DNA of 32,774 nt, taken from contig JAAOII010000113.1 of assembly GCA_015163845.1 (NCBI GenBank), positions 1-32,774 of the forward strand. The letters run 5' to 3'. The notes beneath the pieces were generated by a model, which saw only the letters and a list, made by a program, of their open reading frames with translations, had not been told where the DNA came from and did not search any database. Each line of letters begins with the position of its first letter. Within the stretch, counting starts at the first letter, position 1. Shown here in pieces: positions 15,050 to 22,916 of the stretch. A program made the position numbers and the translations under genes. Source of the stretch: Candidatus Portiera sp. (GTDB lineage: Bacteria; Pseudomonadota; Gammaproteobacteria; CBDBNL01; JAAOII01).

Positions 15050-15817
15050 GTGAAGAAAGATTCCGTAGCCCACATAATAGTAGTTACCTTAGCAGTATGT
15101 TTTGTCTGTTCAATTGCTGTATCTATGGCAGCAGTCCTGTTACGCGATCAACAAAACATCAATAGTGAATTAGCAAGAAAACGTAATATTCTAATAGCGG
15201 CTAATGTCATTGATCCACAAAAAGTAACTCCAGCTGAAGTAGAAGATATATTCAGTCGCGCTGAAGTTAAATTGGTTGATTTACAGGAAGGAAGTTTCAT
15301 TGATGAGGCAGATTCTCCCATAGACATTTCCACCTATGACCAAAGGAAAGCTGAGGGTGATCCGCAGTTATCCATGGATCTTAACTCCAAACAGGACATT
15401 GCTTCCATCAGCAGACGTGAGAGATATTCATTGATTTACTATATCAATAATGGAGATAAGACCTCTGCTATTTTCCCCATACGCGGCTATGGCTTATGGT
15501 CAACATTACGAGGATATTTGGCATTGAGCACTGCTGACTACAATACCATTGTTGGAGTTACATTTTACGAACATGCTGAAACTCCCGGCTTGGGTGGTGA
15601 GGTGGATAATGAGGATTGGAAAAATCAGTGGCGTGGTAAAAAATTATTCAGTGATGATGGCAGTTCTACTATTCAGCTAACACGCACTGCCTCTGGTTCT
15701 GACAATCAAGTAGATGCTCTTTCAGGAGCAACTCTTACATCTAATGGAGTTAATAACTTGATTAACTTCTGGTTTGGTGAATTGGGATTTGGCGATTTAA
15801 TTAATAAACTTAAATAA
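15050..15817 (+). CDS. nqrC: Na+-translocating NADH:quinone reductase subunit C
   Basis: A 255-residue NqrC with GTG start. One N-terminal membrane helix (IIVVTLAVCFVCSIAVSMAAV, about 9-29) is followed by a periplasmic FMN-binding domain. The flavinylation motif DALSGATLTS (222-231) has the acceptor threonine T228, to which ApbE attaches FMN. Conserved GYGLWSTLRGYLAL and GETPGLGGE-like blocks are present (HAETPGLGGE). It works in the sodium-pumping respiratory complex Nqr. Normally nqrA and nqrB precede it; here gltD does, and cfa follows 17 bases later. No apbE gene is in the window. Confidence 0.95.
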   Translation: MKKDSVAHIIVVTLAVCFVCSIAVSMAAVLLRDQQNINSELARKRNILIAANVIDPQKVTPAEVEDIFSRAEVKLVDLQEGSFIDEADSPIDISTYDQRKAEGDPQLSMDLNSKQDIASISRRERYSLIYYINNGDKTSAIFPIRGYGLWSTLRGYLALSTADYNTIVGVTFYEHAETPGLGGEVDNEDWKNQWRGKKLFSDDGSSTIQLTRTASGSDNQVDALSGATLTSNGVNNLINFWFGELGFGDLINKLK

Positions 15818-15834
15818 ATTTGATAATAAGCAGT

Positions 15835-16974
15835 ATGAAATATATAAAAGATAAATTGACTAGGGATATATTAGAACCAGCTGGCATCAAGATAAATGGC
15901 AAAGAGGTCTGGGACCCTCAAATTAAAAACGACAAAATATTCAGCAGAATTGCAAAACAGCAATCCTTAGGTCTTGGCGAGGCATACATGGATGGCTGGT
16001 GGGAATGTAATAATTTGGAAGAGTTCTTTTATAGAATACTTTCATCATCAATGAACGACAAAGATAATAATCTAGACGGGCGCCCCAAGGGATTTTTTGA
16101 AGGACTGATATATCGTTATATGCCGCTTCTAGTAAACCAGCAGACCTTCAAACGTTCCACAAAAGTTGCCTATGAACATTATGATGTTGGCAATGATGTT
16201 TATGACTTAATGCTCGGCAAGGATATGCAATATACTTGTGCTTACTGGCAAGAATCCGAAACCCTTGACGAAGCACAACATAATAAATTAGATCTTATTT
16301 GCCGTAAACTTAAACTTAAACCAGGCATGGAAGTTTTAGAATTGGGTGGTGGTTTTGGCGGTTTAGCTCGGTTCATGGCAAAGAACTATGGCTGTTCTGT
16401 TACTGTCTATAACATTGCTCGCGAGCAAATTAAACGTGCGCAAGAGTTAACTGCAGGGCTAAAAGTCAAGATCATTGAGTCGGACTATCGTAATGCCATG
16501 GGAGTTTATGATCGTGTCGCTGCTATAGGTCTGGCTGAACATGTGGGTTTCAAGCATTACCGGACTCTAATGGAAAAGGCCTATTCATGCTTGAAAGATA
16601 AAGGATTATTTATCATTCAGACCAATGGTTCCAATAATACCATGCACCACTATGAGCCGTGGATGGAAAAGTATATTTTTCCCAACAGCATGATCCCCTC
16701 AGCTAAACAACTATCTATTGCTAGTGAAGGATTGTTTATGATGGAGGACTGGCATGTGATGAGCGGCAACTACTACAAGACCTTAATGTCTTGGTATGAC
16801 AATTTTGTCAAAGAGTTCCACAAGATCAAAGATAAATATGATGAAAGATTCTATAGAATGTGGTGTTACTATTTGTTGTTTTCTGCCGCAAGCCATAGAA
16901 GTCGTAGTGTTCAGTTATGGCAGCTAGTCTTGTCAAAAAACAATGTGGGCGTCCCCTATGTTTCCGGAAGATAA
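15835..16974 (+). CDS. cfa: Cyclopropane-fatty-acyl-phospholipid synthase
   Basis: About 379 residues, colinear with E. coli Cfa. It adds a methylene group from SAM across double bonds of membrane lipid acyl chains. Matching blocks are SLGLGEAYMDGWWEC, EHYDVGNDVYDLML, MQYTCAYW (the active-site Cys), GLAEHVGFKHY (with the conserved EH) and MMEDWHVMSGNYYKTLMSWY. The SAM loop reads LELGGGFGG where E. coli has DIGCGWGG, keeping the glycines. A TTG at 15820 is in frame, but ATG 15835 fits better, with GATAAT (15822-15827) ending seven bases before it. It sits between nqrC and nqrD, an unusual place that may link membrane lipid modification to respiration or simply be an insertion. Confidence 0.93.
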   Translation: MKYIKDKLTRDILEPAGIKINGKEVWDPQIKNDKIFSRIAKQQSLGLGEAYMDGWWECNNLEEFFYRILSSSMNDKDNNLDGRPKGFFEGLIYRYMPLLVNQQTFKRSTKVAYEHYDVGNDVYDLMLGKDMQYTCAYWQESETLDEAQHNKLDLICRKLKLKPGMEVLELGGGFGGLARFMAKNYGCSVTVYNIAREQIKRAQELTAGLKVKIIESDYRNAMGVYDRVAAIGLAEHVGFKHYRTLMEKAYSCLKDKGLFIIQTNGSNNTMHHYEPWMEKYIFPNSMIPSAKQLSIASEGLFMMEDWHVMSGNYYKTLMSWYDNFVKEFHKIKDKYDERFYRMWCYYLLFSAASHRSRSVQLWQLVLSKNNVGVPYVSGR

Positions 16975-16986
16975 GAAGAATAATAA

Positions 16987-16992
16987 TATAAT
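16987..16992 (+). promoter_or_regulatory. -10 element directly before nqrD
   Basis: TATAAT ends exactly six bases (ACAACT) before the nqrD ATG, predicting a separate leaderless transcript for nqrDEF downstream of cfa. No clear -35 is visible. Confidence 0.5.
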
Positions 16993-16998
16993 ACAACT

Positions 16999-17673
16999 AT
17001 GAAAACCACAGACGTTCTATTTGATCCAGTATTCAGTAAAAATCCTATAGCATTACAGGTGCTGGGAATATGCTCTGCACTTGCAGTTACTGGCAATTTA
17101 CGCATTACTTTGGTAATGTGCTTGGCAGTGATTTTAGTAACAGCATTTTCCAACTTTTCCATTTCATTAATTCGCAACTACATTCCTACCAACATACGTA
17201 TCATCATCCAGATGGTAATTATTGCTTCGCTGGTAATAGTAGTAGATCAAATCCTCAAGGCCTATGCTTATGAAGTGAGTAAGCAACTATCGGTTTTTGT
17301 GGGATTAATTATCACCAACTGTATTGTCATGGGGCGGGCTGAAGGTTTTGCCATGCAAAACCCTCCTTTTATTAGCTTTGTTGATGGTATTGGCAATGGT
17401 TTAGGTTACAGTGTGTTGTTGATTGCGGTTGCAATATTGCGCGAACTCTTCGGTTCTGGGTCATTACTAAACTTCTCAATACTACCTTTAGTGAAAGATG
17501 GTGGCTGGTATGTGCCAAATGGCTTGATGTTGCTCCCTCCAAGTGCCTTCTTCATTATTGGATTTATTATATGGGGATTACGCAGTTGGAAAACCGAACA
17601 GGTTGAAGTAAAAGATTTCTCTATAATGCCACATAATGGTATGAATGCAGGTATTTCTAAGGCAGGTTCATAA
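16999..17673 (+). CDS. nqrD: Na+-translocating NADH:quinone reductase subunit D
   Basis: A 224-residue integral membrane subunit of Na+-NQR with about six helices. Cys25 (LGICSAL) and Cys108 (ITNCIVMGRAEGFAM) are the positions that share the intramembrane Fe-S centre with NqrE. The block NPPFISFVDGIGNGLGYS and RELFGSGSLL are characteristic. The start is ATG 16999 with no Shine-Dalgarno. nqrE follows after eight bases. The paralogous RnfE is less likely because NqrE and NqrF follow and the upstream FMN subunit is NqrC-like. Confidence 0.95.
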   Translation: MKTTDVLFDPVFSKNPIALQVLGICSALAVTGNLRITLVMCLAVILVTAFSNFSISLIRNYIPTNIRIIIQMVIIASLVIVVDQILKAYAYEVSKQLSVFVGLIITNCIVMGRAEGFAMQNPPFISFVDGIGNGLGYSVLLIAVAILRELFGSGSLLNFSILPLVKDGGWYVPNGLMLLPPSAFFIIGFIIWGLRSWKTEQVEVKDFSIMPHNGMNAGISKAGS

Positions 17674-17681
17674 AGATTATT

Positions 17682-18293
17682 ATGTTTGAAGAATATCTAA
17701 GTTTACTCCTCAAGGCAATATTCGTAGAGAATATTGCACTGGCTTTCTTTTTAGGCATGTGCACTTTCATAGCCATTTCCAAGAAAATTTCAGCAGCTAT
17801 AGGTTTAGGCATTGCTGTTGTTGTAGTGCAAGCAATCACAGTCCCAGCTAATAACTTAATCTTCACCTATCTACTAAATGATGGTGCTTTGGCATGGATG
17901 GGTTTTCCATCAGTGAATTTGTCTTTCTTGGGCTACCTCAGCTACATAGGAGTTATAGCCGCCATAGTGCAAATATTAGAAATGTTCCTTGACAGATATG
18001 TTCCTGCTCTCTATAATGCCTTAGGAATTTTCTTGCCTTTGATAACAGTTAATTGTGCTATTTTGGGAGGTACTTTGTTTATGGTGGAGAGGGATTATGA
18101 TTTTGGTGAGAGTGTAATCTATGGAGTTGGTTCAGGAGTTGGTTGGGCTTTGGCAATAGTAGCTTTGGCTGCTATCCGCGAAAAGCTCAAGTATAGCGAT
18201 ATTCCTGCAGGCCTACAAGGTTTAGGTATAACTTTTATGATAGTGGGTCTAATGTCGCTAGGTTTTATGTCATTTTCAGGCATCCAGTTGTAA
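17682..18293 (+). CDS. nqrE: Na+-translocating NADH:quinone reductase subunit E
   Basis: A 203-residue integral membrane subunit with about six helices. Cys27 (LGMCTFIA) and Cys125 (ITVNCAILGG) are the conserved ligands that, with NqrD, hold the Fe-S centre between the two inverted halves. It starts MFEEYLSLLLKAIFVENIAL, the typical NqrE beginning. It is four bases from nqrF and eight from nqrD, so the three are co-transcribed. Confidence 0.95.
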   Translation: MFEEYLSLLLKAIFVENIALAFFLGMCTFIAISKKISAAIGLGIAVVVVQAITVPANNLIFTYLLNDGALAWMGFPSVNLSFLGYLSYIGVIAAIVQILEMFLDRYVPALYNALGIFLPLITVNCAILGGTLFMVERDYDFGESVIYGVGSGVGWALAIVALAAIREKLKYSDIPAGLQGLGITFMIVGLMSLGFMSFSGIQL

Positions 18294-18297
18294 AAAA

Positions 18298-19521
18298 ATG
18301 CAAGAAGTCATATTAGGAGTAATTTTCTTCTCCGTCATAGTTCTAGTTCTCGCGTTCATAATTATTGGTGCTAGATATTTATTAGTCAGTAGTGGCGATG
18401 TCAAGATTGGCATTAACAGTGATGATGCAAAGTCACTTGTAACTTCCGCTGGTTCCAAACTTCTGCAAACACTGGCAGCCAATAATATATTTCTTTCTTC
18501 CGCCTGTGGTGGCGGTGGCACCTGTGGTCAATGCAAATGCATAGTCCATTCTGGTGGCGGATCTGCTTTGCCCATAGAAGAGGGTGTTTTTAATCTTGCA
18601 GAGTTGAGACAGGGCTGGCGTCTTTCTTGCCAGACCCCAGTTAAGCAAGATATGCAAATAGACATTCCCACTGACGTATTTGGTGTGCGTAAATGGGAAT
18701 GCGAAGTTGTCTCAAATAATAATGTAGCCACTTTCATCAAAGAATTAGTGCTTAAATTGCCTGAAGGTGACGAAGTTGATTTTAAGGCAGGAGGATTTGT
18801 GCAAATGGAAGTTCCCCCTTACCAAATGGATTACAAGACCATAGATGTTGCCAGTGAGTTCACTTCGGACTGGGATAGATTCAAGTTTTGGGACTTAAGT
18901 GTTAAATCACCAGAAACAGTTATTCGTGCTTACTCCATGGCAAACTATCCACAAGAAAAAGGCATACTCAAGTTTAATATTCGCATAGCAACGCCTCCTC
19001 CCGGAACTAACCTTTCTCCGGGCATTGTTTCTTCTTATGTGTTTAACTTGAAACCAGGAGACAAGCTTACAGTATTTGGCCCCTTCGGTGATTTCTTTAT
19101 CAAAGATACTACAAGCGAGATGGTATATATTGGCGGTGGTGCAGGCATGGCACCTTTAAGATCACATATATTTGATCTGTTTAAGAGCCGCACTACTAAT
19201 AGAAAGATTAGTTATTGGTATGGTGCTCGTAGCTTAAGAGAACTATTTTATAGTGAAGAGTTTGAAGAATTATCTAAGAATCATGATAATTTTTCATGGA
19301 ATGTTGCTATGTCTGATCCTTTGCCTGAAGACAATTGGAAAAGTTATACTGGATTTATTCACCAAGTTGTCTATGAGAATTACCTGAAAAATCACCCTGC
19401 ACCAGAGGATATAGAATATTACCTTTGTGGACCACCCATGATGAATTCGGCAGTGCAACAGATGCTTGATGATTTAGGTGTTGAACCAGAGAATATTGCC
19501 TTTGATGATTTTGGGGGATGA
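18298..19521 (+). CDS. nqrF: Na+-translocating NADH:quinone reductase subunit F (NADH-oxidising)
   Basis: A 407-residue entry subunit that takes electrons from NADH. It has an N-terminal membrane helix (about 3-25), then a 2Fe-2S ferredoxin domain with C70, C76, C79 and C111. These are the same positions I recall for the Vibrio enzyme. The FAD domain has RAYSMANYP and the NADH domain GGGAGMAPLRSH and CGPPMMN, ending in DDFGG. All redox ligands are intact. The stop codon lies inside the first unit of a 13-base tandem repeat. The gene ends the nqr set; the usual apbE does not follow. Confidence 0.96.
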   Translation: MQEVILGVIFFSVIVLVLAFIIIGARYLLVSSGDVKIGINSDDAKSLVTSAGSKLLQTLAANNIFLSSACGGGGTCGQCKCIVHSGGGSALPIEEGVFNLAELRQGWRLSCQTPVKQDMQIDIPTDVFGVRKWECEVVSNNNVATFIKELVLKLPEGDEVDFKAGGFVQMEVPPYQMDYKTIDVASEFTSDWDRFKFWDLSVKSPETVIRAYSMANYPQEKGILKFNIRIATPPPGTNLSPGIVSSYVFNLKPGDKLTVFGPFGDFFIKDTTSEMVYIGGGAGMAPLRSHIFDLFKSRTTNRKISYWYGARSLRELFYSEEFEELSKNHDNFSWNVAMSDPLPEDNWKSYTGFIHQVVYENYLKNHPAPEDIEYYLCGPPMMNSAVQQMLDDLGVEPENIAFDDFGG

Positions 19522-19548
19522 CTTTGGGGGATGACTTTAATGTATGAC
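19510..19548 (+). repeat. Three 13-base tandem units across the nqrF stop
   Basis: TTTGGGGGATGAC occurs at 19510-19522 and 19523-19535, followed by a degenerate third unit TTTAATGTATGAC (19536-19548). The nqrF TGA is inside the first unit, so copy change would not alter the protein. Confidence 0.8.
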
Positions 19549-19583
19549 TTGGGGAGTAAAATCATTAAACACATAAACACTAG

Positions 19584-20441
19584 ATGATCAAGTCACGCAA
19601 TTCAGCCCTTGTTCTTATTTTTGCCGTTGCTTGTGTATTACTGATTCCTTTAGCACTAATGCTATTGGTTCCGGCTACCAACCATCAATTATTCTTATAC
19701 ATTAATCATCAAGGGGCAATTCTACCTGATGCTGTATGGGCTAATATAACTTTGCTCGGAGACGGGCTATGGGCTATGGGCTTTATGTCCATAATCATTT
19801 TTATTGCTAATTCTAAAGAACCCGCAAATACTCCCCCCCTCTGGGCAAGAACCTTGGCTTGTGCAACTGTGTATGGAGGAATTTGCTTAGGTATTGTGGT
19901 GCAACTGCTTAAGCAAAGCTTGGATGTTTATAGACCAAGTAAAGTTTTCTCCGCCACAGATATTAATATCATAGGCGAACCATTATCTTTTCATAGCTTT
20001 CCTTCTGGGCATAGTGCGACGATATTTTATATGTTGGCTATCACATTAGCATACCTAGTGCATCACTTTTCTATCAAGTCACTGATGTTAAATCTTAGAC
20101 AAATTATCTTAGTTAATTTATTAATATTTGCCGCGGCTATTATTGCAATATCTCGCATCACTACAGGGGTGCATTTCCCGGCAGATATTCTGGCTGGTTC
20201 ACTATTGGGTTGGTTGTTTGGTTGGGCCAGTGTAACTCTTTTATACAATAAGTTAAGGTTCGGATCAATTGTTACTGCTGTGGCACTGGCTTTGATCGGC
20301 TTGGCATCCATTCTGCTATTTTTCCATGACTCGCAGTTACCTCAAGTTGAACTATTAACCCTTGGCAGCGGCATAATATTTACACTATTCTCTGCAATCA
20401 ATTTATATAATCTAGCATTAAGACAAATAAGTAAAGAATAA
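19584..20441 (+). CDS. PAP2-family membrane phosphatase
   Basis: A 285-residue integral membrane phosphatase of the PAP2 superfamily. All three motifs are present: KQSLDVYRP (K-x6-RP), PSGHSA, and SRITTGVHFPAD (SR-x5-H-x3-D). About seven hydrophobic segments include an N-terminal anchor (ALVLIFAVACVLLIPLALML) and two C-terminal helices after the last motif. Such enzymes act on undecaprenyl pyrophosphate or phosphatidic/phosphatidylglycerol phosphate outside the membrane; the substrate cannot be told. It lies 62 bases after nqrF and 47 before the next gene. Confidence 0.87.
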   Translation: MIKSRNSALVLIFAVACVLLIPLALMLLVPATNHQLFLYINHQGAILPDAVWANITLLGDGLWAMGFMSIIIFIANSKEPANTPPLWARTLACATVYGGICLGIVVQLLKQSLDVYRPSKVFSATDINIIGEPLSFHSFPSGHSATIFYMLAITLAYLVHHFSIKSLMLNLRQIILVNLLIFAAAIIAISRITTGVHFPADILAGSLLGWLFGWASVTLLYNKLRFGSIVTAVALALIGLASILLFFHDSQLPQVELLTLGSGIIFTLFSAINLYNLALRQISKE

Positions 20442-20488
20442 TCTCAGATATTCACCCACATCTATCTGTAAACCTACTAGTTAAAATT

Positions 20489-21223
20489 ATGAAAAACTTA
20501 CTATTAATTGTGTTGTGTAGTTTATTATTAACCTCCATGCATCTTATGGGGGAAGACCTAGAAAAACAGTTAGAGCCATTCACCTGGAGTTACGACATTA
20601 CTTATAATACTGGCAAGACAACCTACAAAGGAACTGGTTCCTATGCCTTAGCTAAAATTGATAAGAGTGCGGAGAAAAATAAAAAGAATAAAAAGAAAAG
20701 CAAGAGATTAAACTATCCAGAAAATGCCGAATACACTTTTACTGCTTCCATAGAAACAACTAGCAAGACCTTTTCTTCAACTGATACCTCATGGATAATT
20801 AGAGACGCTGCCCATTATATAGTGCCTCTACAAAGGACACAAAAATTTGTCATTCTTGGTTTTCCGCGTAAAAAGAATTATCCCCTGACACCACCAACCG
20901 AAGGTGGCTATTACGATGAAATATCAGTGGTCCTCTTCCTCCAGAATCAAATCAAGCAGTATGCTAAGGGTAAAAGTAAAACCAAGGCATGGAAGGTATG
21001 GTTAGCAGACCGCAATAAAGAGGAGTCCTATAGATTGATAGAGGATCAAATCATAACAACTTCATTGGGGCAACTAGATTGCTATGTTCTCATGAAAGAA
21101 GACAAGAATAACAAAAGGAACTTTAAGGTATGGCTGACAAAAGATGATCTATACATTGCTAAGGTAGAACAGACCGATAGGAAAAGAAAAACTTTAATGG
21201 AAATCAACTCTAATGTGTTATAA
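20489..21223 (+). CDS. Exported DUF3108-like protein
   Basis: A 244-residue protein with an N-terminal signal sequence (NLLLIVLCSLLLTSMHLMG). The mature part is beta-rich: WSYDITYNTGKTTYKGTGSYAL at the start, and GQLDCYVLMKED...KVWLTKDDLYIAKVEQ at the end. The closing pattern of a converted product with a low-level carrier strand resembles DUF3108 periplasmic proteins. An unusual Lys/Asn-rich insert (EKNKKNKKKSKR, about 61-72) interrupts the first sheet region. Function is unknown. It ends seven bases before the preferred msrB start. Confidence 0.6.
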   Translation: MKNLLLIVLCSLLLTSMHLMGEDLEKQLEPFTWSYDITYNTGKTTYKGTGSYALAKIDKSAEKNKKNKKKSKRLNYPENAEYTFTASIETTSKTFSSTDTSWIIRDAAHYIVPLQRTQKFVILGFPRKKNYPLTPPTEGGYYDEISVVLFLQNQIKQYAKGKSKTKAWKVWLADRNKEESYRLIEDQIITTSLGQLDCYVLMKEDKNNKRNFKVWLTKDDLYIAKVEQTDRKRKTLMEINSNVL

Positions 21224-21224
21224 T
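21216..21224 (+). promoter_or_regulatory. Extended -10 promoter of msrB
   Basis: TGT-TATAAT is a perfect extended -10 (TG at 21216-21217, hexamer 21219-21224). It ends six bases before ATG 21231 and overlaps the end of the upstream gene, so msrB should have its own leaderless transcript. Confidence 0.6.
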
Positions 21225-21230
21225 GTGGTT

Positions 21231-21830
21231 ATGAGATTACCTTTTCATTATATAAACACTATGAAACTGCCTGTGATTTTAGCGGCAGTTTTTACCTTTA
21301 CTTCTTTTCCAATTATGGCAAACGACGATACAATTAAAATTGAACCAACTCCAAAGAACAAGGTCTATGCTATTCAGCGTAGCACTGATGAATGGAAGAA
21401 GATGCTAACTAGCTTTGAATATAACATCCTCATAGATAAGGGGACAGAACATGCCTTTAGTGGTGCACTGGACAAAGAGAAGAGGAAGGGCATCTATTAC
21501 TCACGAGCTACAGGGCAACCTCTATTCAGCTCCGACCACAAATATGACTCAAGAACTGGCTGGCCTAGTTTTTGGCGTCCCATAGAAGGAGAAGCCATTG
21601 ACTATTATTCAGATAATGGCCTATTCTATGTTAGAACTGAGGTAACTGATAGTTCCAGTGGAGCTCATCTTGGACATGTTTTCAAAGATGGTCCCAATCC
21701 AACAAGACTTAGGTACTGTGTTAATTCCGCCTCATTAATATTTGTTGCGAAAGGTGAAGAACCCCCACAGATAGTTAAGGATTATGCGGAAGAATACGGG
21801 GCATCATCGCCAATTCCTAAAAAATCCTAA
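21231..21830 (+). CDS. msrB: Exported peptide-methionine (R)-S-oxide reductase
   Basis: An MsrB-domain protein that reduces methionine-R-sulfoxide in damaged proteins. The catalytic motif RYCVNSASL has the active Cys, and TGWPSFWRPI and GAHLGHVFKDGP are family blocks. The two CxxC zinc sites of many MsrBs are missing (IYYSRATGQPLF has no Cys). An N-terminal signal peptide (LPVILAAVFTFTSFPIMA) directs it to the periplasm. In-frame ATGs lie at 21213, 21231 and 21261; I chose 21231 because the promoter places transcription exactly there. The usual gene has about 130-150 residues; this one is about 200 with the leader and linker. The catalytic Cys is intact but the resolving Cys is not obvious. 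Confidence 0.9.
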   Translation: MRLPFHYINTMKLPVILAAVFTFTSFPIMANDDTIKIEPTPKNKVYAIQRSTDEWKKMLTSFEYNILIDKGTEHAFSGALDKEKRKGIYYSRATGQPLFSSDHKYDSRTGWPSFWRPIEGEAIDYYSDNGLFYVRTEVTDSSSGAHLGHVFKDGPNPTRLRYCVNSASLIFVAKGEEPPQIVKDYAEEYGASSPIPKKS

Positions 21831-21836
21831 ACAGCC

Positions 21837-21935
21837 GACCGCAATCAGACCGCAATCAGACCGCAATCAGGCCGCAATCAGACCGCAATCAGGCCGCAAT
21901 CAGACCGCAATCAGACCGCAATCAGACCGCAATAT
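21837..21935. repeat. 11-base tandem array, nine units
   Basis: Nine consecutive units of GACCGCAATCA, with GGCCGCAATCA at units four and six and a degenerate last unit. It begins six bases after the msrB stop. There are no spacers, so it is not CRISPR. It is more G+C-rich than its surroundings. Confidence 0.95.
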
Positions 21936-21940
21936 AGTCA

Positions 21941-22018
21941 GCTACTATTATAAATAATTAGCTAAAGCTACTATTATAAATAATTAGCTAAAACTACTAT
22001 TATAAATAATTAGCTAAA
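21941..22018. repeat. 26-base tandem array, three units
   Basis: Three almost identical 26-base units (21941-21966, 21967-21992, 21993-22018; one base differs at the start of the third). Each contains the palindrome TTAGCTAA, and the junctions give TAGCT-AA-AGCTA hairpins. The array ends one base before the argB stop, between convergent genes, so it could act in termination. Confidence 0.95.
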
Positions 22019-22019
22019 G

Positions 22020-22835
22020 CTAATATATAGCGGTGCCGGCAACTTCGCCATTAAGGACATCACTAATGACATTACGAGTTGTCCCATTGACAACCACAAT
22101 CCGCTTAACTCCCTGATCTAAAGCATCTCTCATTGATAGAATTTTGGGGATCATACCATCAGTTACTATTCCCTGTTCTATGAGTCCATCTATTTGGTCG
22201 CGAGATATCTGATTAATCACTTCCGAGTCAGCATCCAACACACCATCTTGGTCGGTCATATAGAATAGATAGTTGGCTTTATAACTGACAGCTATTGCAG
22301 CGGCAGCCCAGTCGGCATTGACATTATACTCCAGTCCATTGACTAGATCATGGGCAACAGGAGCCATAACTGCAATTTGTCCATTCAGTCCAAGGATGGG
22401 CTTGCTATCAACCGCTTTGCCGACTCTGCCAAGTTTTACTCTTTTTGCGTCATTCCCCTCACTATACTCCCCACTATTCAAGTCATTATCAAGCGGAGCA
22501 CTAAATAGGACTTGTGTTTGCTTGCCATAAATAACTTCACCGCCTTTCTTTTTAATGGCCTCAGCAAGTTCGCTATTGACTTCATCACATAAGACCCTTG
22601 CTACTATTTCCATGGTTGCATCGTCTGTAACTCTTTGTCCTTGATGAAACTTCGGACTAATACCAGCATCCTTTAGTGCTTGGTTGATTCTCATACCCCC
22701 ACCATGGACTAAGATGACTTGGGCACCCAACTTTTGTAAAGCAACTGCCTGCCGACTTATATCATCCAAGCAATCTGCATCATCAATATTTTTGCCACTC
22801 AGCTTTATCACCAAGGTGGCATTCTCTAGTTTCAT
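22020..22835 (-). CDS. argB: Acetylglutamate kinase
   Basis: A 271-residue amino-acid kinase family enzyme that phosphorylates N-acetylglutamate in arginine synthesis. VIKLSGKNI (ATP-binding Lys), ILVHGGGMRINQAL (glycine-rich loop), QRVTDDATMEIVARVL and GLNGQIAVMAPV are typical. The C-terminal YMTDQDGVLD and DGMIPKILSMRDAL blocks are also present. Other arg genes are not adjacent. It follows the algC-like gene, with the spacer formed almost wholly by a hexanucleotide array; there is no Shine-Dalgarno before the ATG. The 26-base repeats lie directly after its stop. Confidence 0.92.
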   Translation of the reverse strand: MKLENATLVIKLSGKNIDDADCLDDISRQAVALQKLGAQVILVHGGGMRINQALKDAGISPKFHQGQRVTDDATMEIVARVLCDEVNSELAEAIKKKGGEVIYGKQTQVLFSAPLDNDLNSGEYSEGNDAKRVKLGRVGKAVDSKPILGLNGQIAVMAPVAHDLVNGLEYNVNADWAAAAIAVSYKANYLFYMTDQDGVLDADSEVINQISRDQIDGLIEQGIVTDGMIPKILSMRDALDQGVKRIVVVNGTTRNVISDVLNGEVAGTAIY

Positions 22836-22843
22836 GTTATTTT

Positions 22844-22915
22844 ATTGAGATTGAGATTGAGATTGTGTTTGCGTTTGTGTTTGTGTTTGCGTTTGCGTTT
22901 GCGTTTGCGTTTGCG
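22844..22915. repeat. Hexanucleotide array between the algC-like gene and argB
   Basis: Twelve 6-base units on + : ATTGAG x3, ATTGTG, TTTGCG, TTTGTG x2, TTTGCG x5. On the transcribed - strand this is CGCAAA/CACAAA/CTCAAT. It fills 72 of the 81 bases between the two genes and ends one base from the algC-like stop. Slippage would change the argB leader length. Confidence 0.97.
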
Positions 22916-22916
22916 A

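Noticed and set aside
15050..19521. Rnf complex instead of Nqr
   Set aside because: NqrF has its 2Fe-2S/FAD/NADH domains with the expected cysteines and the gene order C, D, E, F fits Nqr; no RnfB or RnfC-like protein is present.
21837..22018. Possible CRISPR array
   Set aside because: Units are directly adjacent with no unique spacers, 11 and 26 bases long, and no cas genes are present. They are plain tandem repeats.
22318..22530. Open frame opposite argB
   Set aside because: Composition follows the antisense of a conserved gene and there is no start signal.
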